From positions 3,100,001 to 3,164,000 of the forward strand of contig NZ_JAFBCN010000001.1 of NCBI RefSeq assembly GCF_016907755.1: a DNA stretch of 64,000 nt, in the 5' to 3' direction. This stretch comes from Cellulosimicrobium cellulans (GTDB taxonomy: Bacteria; Actinomycetota; Actinomycetes; Actinomycetales; Cellulomonadaceae). Position numbers and translations under genes: made by a program. The notes below the pieces were generated by a model, which saw nothing but the letters and a program-made list of their open reading frames with translations, made no database searches and had not been told where the DNA came from. Shown piece by piece: positions 42,587 through 50,729 of the stretch. Within the stretch, counting starts at the first letter, position 1, and each line of letters starts with the position of its first letter.

Positions 42587-42656
42587 CCGAGAGATGCGTC
42601 CCGGGCCGAGCGATGCGTTCGTGGACGCATCGCTCACCCCGAGACGCATCACTCGG
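42587..42656. repeat. 70-bp palindrome with four GATGCGTC-type boxes upstream of metH
   Basis: The left arm 42587-42621 matches the inverted right arm 42622-42656 at 29 of 35 positions. Within it are GATGCGTC (42593), GATGCGTT (42612), GACGCATC (42624) and GACGCATC (42643), spaced 19, 12 and 19 nt. It lies between the two divergent leaderless promoters of the GNAT gene and metH, so it works as DNA rather than as part of either mRNA. It could be an operator array or a copy of a dispersed palindromic element. Confidence 0.7.
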
Positions 42657-42720
42657 CGGCGAGCGGGTCCCGCTGAGACGGCATCCCACGACCGGGCGGG
42701 CGCGATCTACGCTGCGTAGC

Positions 42721-45700
42721 ATGCCGATCGTCGTACCCCAGGACCTCGCCGACGCCCGTTCCCGGGCCCTCGCCGACGCGCTGCGCACACGCGTCGTCGT
42801 CGCGGACGGCGCGATGGGGACGATGATCCAGGAGCAGGACCCGAGCCTGGACGACTACCAGGGGCTCGAGGGCTGCAACGAGATCCTCAACGTCTCGCGG
42901 CCCGACATCATCGCGGCGGTGCACGACGCGTACCTCGAGGTCGGGGTCGACGCGATCGAGACGAACACGTTCGGGGCGAACTGGTCCAACCTGTCGGACT
43001 ACGACATCGACGACCGCATCCGCGAGCTCGCCGCCGCCGGGGCGCGGATCGCGCGCGAGCGCGCCGACGCGTTCGCGACCGACGAGCAGCCGCGCTGGGT
43101 GCTCGGCTCGATGGGGCCGGGCACCAAGCTGCCGAGCCTCGGCCACACGACGTACGCGCACCTGCGCGACACGTTCGCCGAGCAGGCCGCGGGGCTGCTG
43201 GAGGGCGGGGTCGACGCGATCCTCGTCGAGACGAGCCAGGACCTGCTCCAGGCGAAGGCCGCCGTGACGGGCTCGCGGAACGCGATGCGCGACGTCGGGC
43301 GCGAGGTCCCCGTCATCGTCCAGGTCACGGTCGAGACCACGGGCACCATGCTCATGGGCTCGGAGATCGGGGCCGCGCTGACGACGCTCCAGGCGCTGGA
43401 CGTCGACGCGATCGGGCTCAACTGCGCGACAGGCCCGGCCGAGATGAGCGAGCACCTGCGGCACCTGTCGCGGCACGCGGAGATCCCCGTGACGTGCATG
43501 CCCAACGCGGGGCTGCCGGTGCTCGGCCCGAACGGGGCGACGTACCCGCTGACGCCGGACGAGCTCGCGGCCGCGCACACGCAGTTCGTCACCGAGTTCG
43601 GCCTGGGCCTCGTGGGCGGCTGCTGCGGCACGACGCCCGAGCACCTGCGCCGCGTCGTCGAGGCGGTGCGCACGCGGCCCGTCGTCGAGCGCCACCCGGA
43701 GCGGGAGAACGGCGTCGCGAGCCTGTACTCGCACACCGACCTGCACCAGGACGCGTCGTTCCTCGCCATCGGCGAGCGCACGAACGCCAACGGGTCGAAG
43801 GCGTTCCGCGAGGCGATGCTGGCGGAGAACTGGGACGAGTGCGTCGAGATCGCGCGGGCGCAGACGCGCGACGGCGCGCACCTGCTCGACGTGTGCATCG
43901 ACTACGTGGGGCGCGACGGCGTCGCGGACGTGAAGCAGGTCGTCTCGCGCCTCGCGAGCGCGTCGACGCTCCCGCTCGTCATCGACTCGACCGAGCCCGA
44001 GGTGATCGCGGCGGGCCTCGAGCTCGTGGGCGGGCGCGCGGTCGTGAACTCGGTGAACTTCGAGGACGGCGACGGCCCGACGTCGCGCTTCGCCCGGGTC
44101 ATGCCGCACGTCGTCGAGCACGGGGCGGCCGTCGTCGCGCTGACGATCGACGAGGAGGGCCAGGCGCGCACCGCCGAGACGAAGGTCGCGATCGCGACCC
44201 GGCTCGTCGAGACGCTGACGCGCGACTGGGGCCTGCGGGTCGACGACATCATCGTCGATGCCCTGACGTTCCCCATCGCCACCGGCCAGGAGGAGACGCG
44301 GCGCGACGCGATCGAGACGATCGAGGCGATCCGCGAGATCACGCACCGCTACCCCGGCATCCACACCACGCTCGGGGTCTCGAACGTGTCGTTCGGGCTC
44401 AACCCCGCGGCGCGCACGGTGCTCAACTCCGTGTTCCTCCACGAGGCCGTCGAGGCCGGGCTGGACTCCGCGATCGTGCACGCCGCGAAGATCCTCCCCC
44501 TCGCCCAGATCCCCGACGAGCAGCGCGAGGCCGCGCTCGACCTCGTGTGGGACCGGCGGCGGTACGACGACGAGGGGAACCTCGTGCACGACCCGCTCGC
44601 CCGGCTGCTCGAGCTGTTCGAGGGCGTGGACTCGGCGGCGCTCAAGGACCAGCGCGCGGCGGAGCTCGCGGCGCTGCCCGTCGGCGAGCGCCTCGAGCGG
44701 CGGATCGTCGACGGCGCGCGCAAGGGCCTCGAGGAGGACCTCGACACCGCGATGGCGTCCGGTCTCAAGGCGCTCGACATCGTCAACGACCACCTGCTCG
44801 AGGGCATGAAGGTGGTGGGCGACCTGTTCGGGCGCGGCGAGATGCAGCTCCCGTTCGTGCTGCAGTCCGCCGAGGTCATGAAGACGGCGGTCGCCTACCT
44901 CGAGCCGCACATGGAGAAGGTCGAGGGCTCGACCGGGTCCAAGGGCACGATCGTGCTCGCGACCGTGCGGGGCGACGTGCACGACATCGGCAAGAACCTC
45001 GTCGACATCATCCTCACCAACAACGGCTACACGGTCGTCAACATCGGCATCAAGCAGCCGATCTCCGCGATGATCGAGGCCGCCGAGGAGCACGATGCCG
45101 ACGTCATCGGCATGTCGGGGCTGCTCGTGAAGTCGACCGTCGTGATGAAGGAGAACCTCGCGGAGCTCGCGTCGCGCGGGCTCGCCGGCCGCTGGCCGGT
45201 CCTGCTCGGCGGCGCGGCGCTCACGCGCACGTACGTCGAGGACGACCTCGCGGGCCAGTTCCCCGGGGTCGTCCGGTACGCGCGCGACGCGTTCGAGGGC
45301 CTGCGCCTCATGGAGCCCCTCGTGCGCGTGGCGCGCGGCGAGTCGCCCGACGCCGTCGGGCTGCCCGCGCTCAAGAAGCGCCGGCACGCGGTGGTCACCG
45401 TGACCGAGACGCCCGTCGAGGACCTGCCCGCGCGGTCCGACGTCGCGGCCGACAACCCCGTGCCCGCTCCCCCGTTCTGGGGCACGCGCCTCGTCAAGGG
45501 CGTCCAGCTCGCCGAGTACGCGGCGTTCCTCGACGAGCGCGCGACGTTCATGGGCCAGTGGGGTCTGAAGCCGGGGCGTGGCGACGACGGCGCGTCGTAC
45601 GAGGAGCTCGTCGAGACCGAGGGCCGCCCGCGGCTCAACGCGTGGTACGACCGGATCCGCACCGAGGGCGTCGTGGACCCGTCGGTCGTCTACGGCTACT

Positions 45701-46314
45701 TCCCGGTGTGGTCGGAGGGCGACGACGTGGTCGTCGCGCACCACGGTGCCGGGCTGGCCGGGATCGGGGCGCCGGACGGCGGGTCGGGCGGGCCTCTGGG
45801 CGAGGAGCGCCTGCGCTTCACCTTCCCGCGCCAGCGCCGCGACCGGCACCTGTGCCTCGCCGACTTCGTCAAGCCCCGGTCGTGGGTCGAGGAGACGGGC
45901 CGCTACGACGTGCTGCCCGTCCAGCTCGTCACCATGGGTGCGAGCGTCGACGAGCACACCGCGAAGCTCTTCGCGGGGAACCACTACCGCGAGTACATGG
46001 AGCTCCACGGCCTCTCGGTGCAGCTCACCGAGGCGCTGGCCGAGATGTGGCACTCGCGGGTGCGCGCCGAGCTCGGGTTCGCCGACGAGGACCCGACCGA
46101 GGTCGAGGGCATGTTCAAGCTCGAGTACCGCGGCGCGCGCTTCTCGCTCGGCTACCCCGCCTGCCCGGACATGGAGGACCGCACCAAGGTCGTCGAGCTC
46201 CTGCGCCCCGAGCGCGTGGGGGTCGAGCTCTCGGCGGAGCTCCAGCTCCACCCGGAGCAGTCGACCGACGCGTTCGTGTTCCACCACCCCGAGGCGAAGT
46301 ACTTCAGCGTCTGA
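42721..46314 (+). CDS. metH: Cobalamin-dependent methionine synthase
   Basis: Transfers a methyl group from methyltetrahydrofolate to homocysteine through B12. All four modules are present in 1,197 residues. The homocysteine domain has zinc ligands Cys235, Cys301 and Cys302 ('GGCCGTT'). The pterin domain carries 'IGERTNANGSKAF' and 'GAHLLDVCIDYVGRDG'. The B12 cap and Rossmann domains carry D-V-H-D-I-G with the cobalt-ligand His754. The C-terminal reactivation domain carries 'MFKLEYRGARFSLGYPACPD'. A TACGCT box lies 13 nt before the ATG, so the mRNA is probably leaderless. No B12 or SAM riboswitch can therefore precede the coding region. Confidence 0.97.
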   Translation: MPIVVPQDLADARSRALADALRTRVVVADGAMGTMIQEQDPSLDDYQGLEGCNEILNVSRPDIIAAVHDAYLEVGVDAIETNTFGANWSNLSDYDIDDRIRELAAAGARIARERADAFATDEQPRWVLGSMGPGTKLPSLGHTTYAHLRDTFAEQAAGLLEGGVDAILVETSQDLLQAKAAVTGSRNAMRDVGREVPVIVQVTVETTGTMLMGSEIGAALTTLQALDVDAIGLNCATGPAEMSEHLRHLSRHAEIPVTCMPNAGLPVLGPNGATYPLTPDELAAAHTQFVTEFGLGLVGGCCGTTPEHLRRVVEAVRTRPVVERHPERENGVASLYSHTDLHQDASFLAIGERTNANGSKAFREAMLAENWDECVEIARAQTRDGAHLLDVCIDYVGRDGVADVKQVVSRLASASTLPLVIDSTEPEVIAAGLELVGGRAVVNSVNFEDGDGPTSRFARVMPHVVEHGAAVVALTIDEEGQARTAETKVAIATRLVETLTRDWGLRVDDIIVDALTFPIATGQEETRRDAIETIEAIREITHRYPGIHTTLGVSNVSFGLNPAARTVLNSVFLHEAVEAGLDSAIVHAAKILPLAQIPDEQREAALDLVWDRRRYDDEGNLVHDPLARLLELFEGVDSAALKDQRAAELAALPVGERLERRIVDGARKGLEEDLDTAMASGLKALDIVNDHLLEGMKVVGDLFGRGEMQLPFVLQSAEVMKTAVAYLEPHMEKVEGSTGSKGTIVLATVRGDVHDIGKNLVDIILTNNGYTVVNIGIKQPISAMIEAAEEHDADVIGMSGLLVKSTVVMKENLAELASRGLAGRWPVLLGGAALTRTYVEDDLAGQFPGVVRYARDAFEGLRLMEPLVRVARGESPDAVGLPALKKRRHAVVTVTETPVEDLPARSDVAADNPVPAPPFWGTRLVKGVQLAEYAAFLDERATFMGQWGLKPGRGDDGASYEELVETEGRPRLNAWYDRIRTEGVVDPSVVYGYFPVWSEGDDVVVAHHGAGLAGIGAPDGGSGGPLGEERLRFTFPRQRRDRHLCLADFVKPRSWVEETGRYDVLPVQLVTMGASVDEHTAKLFAGNHYREYMELHGLSVQLTEALAEMWHSRVRAELGFADEDPTEVEGMFKLEYRGARFSLGYPACPDMEDRTKVVELLRPERVGVELSAELQLHPEQSTDAFVFHHPEAKYFSV

Positions 46315-46344
46315 CCGCGCCACGAGGTCTCGGGCGCGTGCCGA

Positions 46345-46375
46345 CCGGCCCGCCGGCGATGTGCCAGCGGGCCGG
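46345..46375. terminator. Bidirectional terminator between metH and the sugar dehydrogenase gene
   Basis: CCGGCCCGC (46345-46353) pairs with GCGGGCCGG (46367-46375), with a short inner GGC/GCC stem in the loop. It sits between convergent stop codons. Confidence 0.8.
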
Positions 46376-46392
46376 CCGTGGGTGCTACCGCG

Positions 46393-49140
46393 TCACTTCG
46401 ACGTGGCCGCGACGTTGATCCCCACCGTCGTCCAGTCGCGGGTACCGGCGCTGTCGGTCGCGATCAGACGGGCGGTGTACCTGCCCGGCTGGGTGTAGAC
46501 GTGGGTCGCCTCGGCGCCCTCCGCCGTCGTCCCGTCCCCGAAGTCCCAGACGTAGGACCCGATGGTGCGACCCTCCGGAGCGACCGCGGAGCCGCTGAGC
46601 GTGACCGCGATGCCGGCGGGGCCGCCTCCGCGGCTCGCCTGCGCCTCGACGACCGGGGCCGTCGCGTCGGCGACGCCGCGCCCGTGGAAGACCAGCCAGT
46701 CGAGCGCCACGACGCCCGCCTCGGCGCCGGCCCTGCCCTTGCTGGAGGCGACCACGTACAGGGACGTCTCTCCGCCCTCGGCGTCGATCTCGATGGTGGG
46801 CGACACCACCTGGCCCGGTGCGGTCGCCGGGGCGATCTTGACCTGCCCCAGCTTGGGCCCGGTCGGGCTGCCCGTGCGCACCTCGAGCGTGGTCTCGGCG
46901 GCGCCACGCACGGCTCCGACGGTCAGGCCCGAGATGCCCGTCAGGTCCACACGATCGAAGGCGATCCAGTCGCCGTCGTCGAAACCATCGACCCACCGTC
47001 CACCCCGGGCTGCGTCGTCGTCGACGATCTGGACCCCGGATCCCCTGCTGAAGAACTCGGCCTCCTTGTCGCGGACCTGCAGGCGGATGATCTCCTGTGC
47101 AGCGAGCTCCGGAACACCCGGTGCACCGAGGTCCTGGTATCCGGCGCCCAGCACCGCGTACACGTTCTGGCCCACGCCGTGGTCGGCGGGGTCGAGGAAG
47201 ACCTCGCCGGAGCATCCCTCGTAGTTGTCGAGAGGATGCGCGTGGTCGTCGTGCCCCAGCTGGGTCGCGACCGTGACGAGGCTGCAGTCGATCGTCCCGT
47301 CGGCCGTCGAGCCGTCCTCGGCGTCCACGACGTCGACCGCGTACGGCACCGTGTCGCCGAGCTCCGCGAAGCCGCCGGCGAGCGGCCGCGCGAAGGAGAC
47401 CTCGGGACGCGTGTTCCCGACCGTGATCTTCTGGACGGAGACGCCGCTGAGACCGTCGGAGTCGGTGACCGTCAGGCGCGCGGTGTGCTGCCCGTTCTCC
47501 TCATAGGTGTGGACGGGGTCACGTTCCGTCGAGTCGACGGTCCCGTCGTTCTCGAAGTCCCACTCGTAGGTGATGTCGAGCCCGTCCGGGCTCTCGCTCG
47601 CGCTGCCGTCGAACGCGACGGTCAGCGGCGCGGTGCCGGAGTCGACGTCGGACGTGAACTGGGACACCGGGCGTCGGCCGTCGGCGGCGTAGTCGATGCG
47701 GTAGATGCCGGCGTCCGTGTTCGTGCTGCCCCGCCCCGCCCCGCTGCCCCGCCCGAAGTCGATGACGTACAGCGAGCCGTCGGGCCCGAACTCCGCCTCG
47801 AACGGTGCGACGAACCTCTCGCCGGGCAGGAACGGGTCGATCGAGAGCAGCTCGCCCGTCGTCTCGTCCAGCGAGAGCACCTTGTAGTAGTGCCGCGCGT
47901 ACTCCGAGACGAACCACCGCCCGTCGTACGACTCCGGGAACTTCGTCTTCACGTCGAGCTCGGCGTCATAGCGGTAGACCGGACCGGCCATCGGCGCAGC
48001 GCCTCCCGAGTCGAGCTCGGGAAACTGCTCCGAGACCCCGTAGCCGTACCAGACCAGGGGTTCCTGGGTCGGCGGCAGCTCCCGCAGGCCGGAGTTGTTG
48101 GGCGAGTCGTTCACCGGGTGGGCGCAGTCGAACGTCTCGCCGGACACCCCGGTGGCGTAGTCGTAGTCGACGTACGGCTGGTTGTCCCCGTGGCAGTACG
48201 GCCAACCGTGGTTCCCGGGCCCGGTCATCCGGACGAGCTCGACCAGCCCCTCCGGCCCTCGCAGCGGGTTCGCCACCCGGGCGTCAGGCCCGTAGTCGCC
48301 CACCAGGACGGCGTTGGTCGCCGGGTCGACGGTGATGCGGAACGGGTTGCGGAAGCCCATGCCGTAGATCTCCGGTCTCGTGCCCTCCGTCCCGGGCGCG
48401 AAGAGGTTCCCCTCGGGGACGGTGTACGTCCCGTCGTCCTCCGGCGTGATCCGGAGGACCTTGCCGCGCAGGTCGTTCGTGTTCGCCGAGGTCGCCTGGG
48501 CGTCGTACGCGCGGCGGCCCGGTCGTTCGTCGATCGGGGTGTACCCCTGCTGGTTGAACGGGTCGGTGTTGTCACCGGTGGCGACGTAGAGGTTCCCGTC
48601 GGGACCCATGGCGAGCGAGCCGGCCATGTGCGAGTTGGCGCGACCTTCACCGCGCCAGATCGTGAAGTCGAGGAGACGCTTCTCGGAGTCCCGGTCGATC
48701 CTGTTGTCGGGCCCCATGGTGAACCTCGACAAGTTCATCTTCGCCACGTCCGGGTCGCTCCAGAGGAGGTAGAGCCACCCGTTCTCGGCGAAGTCGCCGT
48801 CGAGCGTCAGGCCGAGCAGACCGTCGGACTGCGTGAGCAGGTCGAGGCCGTAGTCGAGGTCGAGCGCGGTGAACTGGCGGAGCGTGTCCTGCTCCAGCAC
48901 CTTCACCTGTCCCGTCCGCTGGATGTAGACCACGCGGCCGTCCTCGGCGACGTCGAGCTCGAACGGATCGGCGAGGCCCTCGGTGACCAGTGGCACCTTG
49001 TCGAAGACGTCCTCCGCGACCTCGGCGGAGGGGTGCGCGTCCTCGTGCGCGTGAGCGACGGGGACAAGAGCGACCGCGCCGATCGCGACGGTCACCCCGA
49101 TCGTCGCGCTCAACGCTCTGCTGCGTCTCGCAGACATCAT
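46393..49140 (-). CDS. Exported PQQ-type sugar dehydrogenase with PKD and CBM6-like domains
   Basis: A 915-residue secreted protein. A signal peptide (to about residue 33, 'VAHAHED') is followed by a GSDH beta-propeller (about 45-470: 'GLLGLTLDGDF', 'GSLAMGPDGNLYVATGDN', 'YGMGFRNPFRI', 'DFGRGSGAGRGSTNTDAGIYRI'). Next come a PKD domain ('YEWDFENDGTVDST'), a CBM6-like segment ('DDGDWIAFDRVDLTGISGLTV') and a second PKD ('YVWDFGDGTTAEG'). It probably oxidises or binds a sugar outside the cell. Quinone use is a family inference. GGGAG lies 5 nt before ATG 49140. It is 189 nt downstream of the exported isomerase gene, behind two hairpins. Confidence 0.9.
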   Translation of the reverse strand: MMSARRSRALSATIGVTVAIGAVALVPVAHAHEDAHPSAEVAEDVFDKVPLVTEGLADPFELDVAEDGRVVYIQRTGQVKVLEQDTLRQFTALDLDYGLDLLTQSDGLLGLTLDGDFAENGWLYLLWSDPDVAKMNLSRFTMGPDNRIDRDSEKRLLDFTIWRGEGRANSHMAGSLAMGPDGNLYVATGDNTDPFNQQGYTPIDERPGRRAYDAQATSANTNDLRGKVLRITPEDDGTYTVPEGNLFAPGTEGTRPEIYGMGFRNPFRITVDPATNAVLVGDYGPDARVANPLRGPEGLVELVRMTGPGNHGWPYCHGDNQPYVDYDYATGVSGETFDCAHPVNDSPNNSGLRELPPTQEPLVWYGYGVSEQFPELDSGGAAPMAGPVYRYDAELDVKTKFPESYDGRWFVSEYARHYYKVLSLDETTGELLSIDPFLPGERFVAPFEAEFGPDGSLYVIDFGRGSGAGRGSTNTDAGIYRIDYAADGRRPVSQFTSDVDSGTAPLTVAFDGSASESPDGLDITYEWDFENDGTVDSTERDPVHTYEENGQHTARLTVTDSDGLSGVSVQKITVGNTRPEVSFARPLAGGFAELGDTVPYAVDVVDAEDGSTADGTIDCSLVTVATQLGHDDHAHPLDNYEGCSGEVFLDPADHGVGQNVYAVLGAGYQDLGAPGVPELAAQEIIRLQVRDKEAEFFSRGSGVQIVDDDAARGGRWVDGFDDGDWIAFDRVDLTGISGLTVGAVRGAAETTLEVRTGSPTGPKLGQVKIAPATAPGQVVSPTIEIDAEGGETSLYVVASSKGRAGAEAGVVALDWLVFHGRGVADATAPVVEAQASRGGGPAGIAVTLSGSAVAPEGRTIGSYVWDFGDGTTAEGAEATHVYTQPGRYTARLIATDSAGTRDWTTVGINVAATSK

Positions 49141-49265
49141 CAACACTCCCTTGTGTCGTCAGGTGCCCTGGCGCGACCTGCGGCGATCGCGCAGGGCACA
49201 CGTTCGTCACGGGTCGGTCCCCGACGGACCGCCCCATCGTTCGTCGTGGGTTCTGGTGATGGATC

Positions 49266-49287
49266 CCCGGCGCCGTGCGGCGCCGGG
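49266..49287 (-). terminator. Second hairpin between the isomerase and dehydrogenase genes
   Basis: CCCGGCGCCG (49266-49275) pairs with CGGCGCCGGG (49278-49287). It follows another hairpin at 49294-49322, so the isomerase transcript is probably ended or attenuated here before the dehydrogenase gene. Confidence 0.65.
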
Positions 49288-49293
49288 ATGCGC

Positions 49294-49322
49294 GCTGCCG
49301 GCCCACGGAACGGGCCGGCAGC
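49294..49322 (-). terminator. Terminator hairpin after the exported isomerase gene
   Basis: GCTGCCGGCCC (49294-49304) pairs perfectly with GGGCCGGCAGC (49312-49322) around a 7-nt loop, 7 nt beyond the stop codon of the isomerase gene on the minus strand. Confidence 0.8.
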
Positions 49323-49329
49323 GGTCGGG

Positions 49330-50499
49330 TCAGTACCGGAGGTCGCTCAGGTACGCATGGCTCGTGCACGCCGACGTCACGCCGTCAGGGCGTGGCTGGT
49401 CGTTCTCGGTGAACGAGTACTCGACGCCGGCCAGGGACGCGTTCGCGAAGATCTCGGCGAAGTCGATGCTGCCCGACCCGACGTCGGCGAAGGAGCCGTC
49501 AGGAGCGATGTCCTTGAGGTGGAGCAGCCCGAACCGGCCGGGGTACGTCTCGAAGAGGCCGACCGTGTCGACCCCGACGCTGGCCGCCCAGTAGACGTCG
49601 AGCTCCATGGTCACGAGCTCGGGGTCGGTCTCGCGGACCAGGACGTCGTACCCGGTCACCCCGTTCTCCTCGGTCTGGAACTCGAAACCGTGGTTGTGGT
49701 AGGCGACCGTGATGCCGGCCTCCTTGAGCTGCGCGCCGGCCTCGTTCAGCACGGCCGCGGTCCGGGAGTAGTCGGCGAGGGTCCACCGACCCGAGCCGGA
49801 GATGCGCACGTACTCGGCGCCGATGGCCCGCGCTTCCGCGATCACGCCGTCGATGTCGTTCTCGAGGTTCGCCTGACTGATACCGAGCGACGGCACCGCG
49901 ATGCCCGCGGACTCGGTGAGCGGCGCGAGCTGGGCGGCTGTGTAGCCGTAGAAGCCGCCGACGGCGCCAGACGGTTCCATGTTCTGGAAGCCGCACTCGG
50001 CCAGGGCCGCCAGGGTCCCCTCGGCGTCCGACGGCATCGTCGCACGGACGGTGTAGCCGACGAGGCCGACCCGGCTCAGGTCGACGGAGCGTGTCCCGGT
50101 CACGGGATGCGGTCGCCCGACCTCGGACGCGGCCGCTGCCGAGACGATCGCGGCACGCTCGGCGTCGGAGATGACGCCGTTGCGTACCTGCTCGGTGGCG
50201 ATGCGTGCGATCCTGCTGACGAACTGGCCGTGGTTGGCGAACGGCGCCTCCGCCATGAAGACGTCCATCAGCGTGCACCCGTCGCCACGATCGACGTTCG
50301 CGACCCCGGATGCCGCAGCGCCGTCTCCGAAGAACACGCTCGAGTCCGCCGAGTAGCCGTACGTGCACGCGTCCGACTCCGTCGCCGCATACGCGCCCGA
50401 CGAGATGAGCGGGAGCATGAGCGCTCCGGTCGCGGCGGCGACGAGCCGAGCTCGCCGGCTCCAGCGTCTACCGGCGCGAGGGGATGTTGCGAGTGCCAT
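49330..50499 (-). CDS. Exported sugar-phosphate isomerase/epimerase-like TIM-barrel protein
   Basis: A 389-residue protein with an Arg-rich signal peptide (cleavage near 'GAYAATES', residue 39). An N-terminal region of about 100 residues with two Cys residues is followed by an AP-endonuclease-2/xylose-isomerase-like barrel (about 125-389). Candidate metal ligands are in 'MEPSGAVGG', 'AYHNHGFEF', 'TMELDVYWAA' and 'LLHLKDIAPDG'. Members of this fold are mostly cytosolic, so export is notable. GAGAGG lies 7 nt before ATG 50499. The operator array at 50593-50690 lies upstream, and the product probably works with the exported dehydrogenase on an extracellular sugar. Confidence 0.85.
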   Translation of the reverse strand: MALATSPRAGRRWSRRARLVAAATGALMLPLISSGAYAATESDACTYGYSADSSVFFGDGAAASGVANVDRGDGCTLMDVFMAEAPFANHGQFVSRIARIATEQVRNGVISDAERAAIVSAAAASEVGRPHPVTGTRSVDLSRVGLVGYTVRATMPSDAEGTLAALAECGFQNMEPSGAVGGFYGYTAAQLAPLTESAGIAVPSLGISQANLENDIDGVIAEARAIGAEYVRISGSGRWTLADYSRTAAVLNEAGAQLKEAGITVAYHNHGFEFQTEENGVTGYDVLVRETDPELVTMELDVYWAASVGVDTVGLFETYPGRFGLLHLKDIAPDGSFADVGSGSIDFAEIFANASLAGVEYSFTENDQPRPDGVTSACTSHAYLSDLRY

Positions 50500-50592
50500 C
50501 AGTCTGCCTCTCCGTTGAGGAATGCCTGCTCAGGACGTGCGTCCCGTGGCTGCGCAGTGCGCGTGACCCCGACGCTAGGTCGCCCCCGAGAC

Positions 50593-50690
50593 GGCAACAA
50601 CGAGTTGCCACTTGTTGCCCCTGAGCCCCGAACCGCACTGTTGCCGCGACCCGCGCGGCAACTGACGGCAACTCGGCAACCGACGGCAAC
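50593..50690. promoter_or_regulatory. Array of eight GGCAAC/GTTGCC half-sites in a divergent promoter region
   Basis: Within 98 nt the hexamer GGCAAC occurs at 50593, 50657, 50667, 50675 and 50685, and its complement GTTGCC at 50604, 50614 and 50640. The first pair forms an inverted repeat with 5 nt between the halves. The last four are direct repeats spaced 10, 8 and 10 nt. The region separates the exported isomerase/dehydrogenase genes from the inositol-phosphate-synthase-like gene. It most likely binds a regulator cooperatively, but no regulator gene is adjacent. Confidence 0.7.
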
Positions 50691-50729
50691 TCCTTGCCCG
50701 CGCACCGGGCGCCGAGGTCGAATCCTGAC

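Noticed and set aside
42518-42720. SAM or cobalamin riboswitch for metH
   Set aside because: The likely -10 lies 13 nt before the ATG, so the palindrome is upstream of the transcript, and no B12-box or SAM-box core sequence is visible.
42649-46323. A 1,224-codon open frame antisense to metH
   Set aside because: Its product is Arg/His/Asp/Val-rich without any domain. High GC at third positions commonly opens antisense frames, and metH is complete on the other strand.
50593-50690. CRISPR-like array
   Set aside because: Hexamers with 2-40 nt between them in both orientations are far too short and irregular for CRISPR repeats and spacers.
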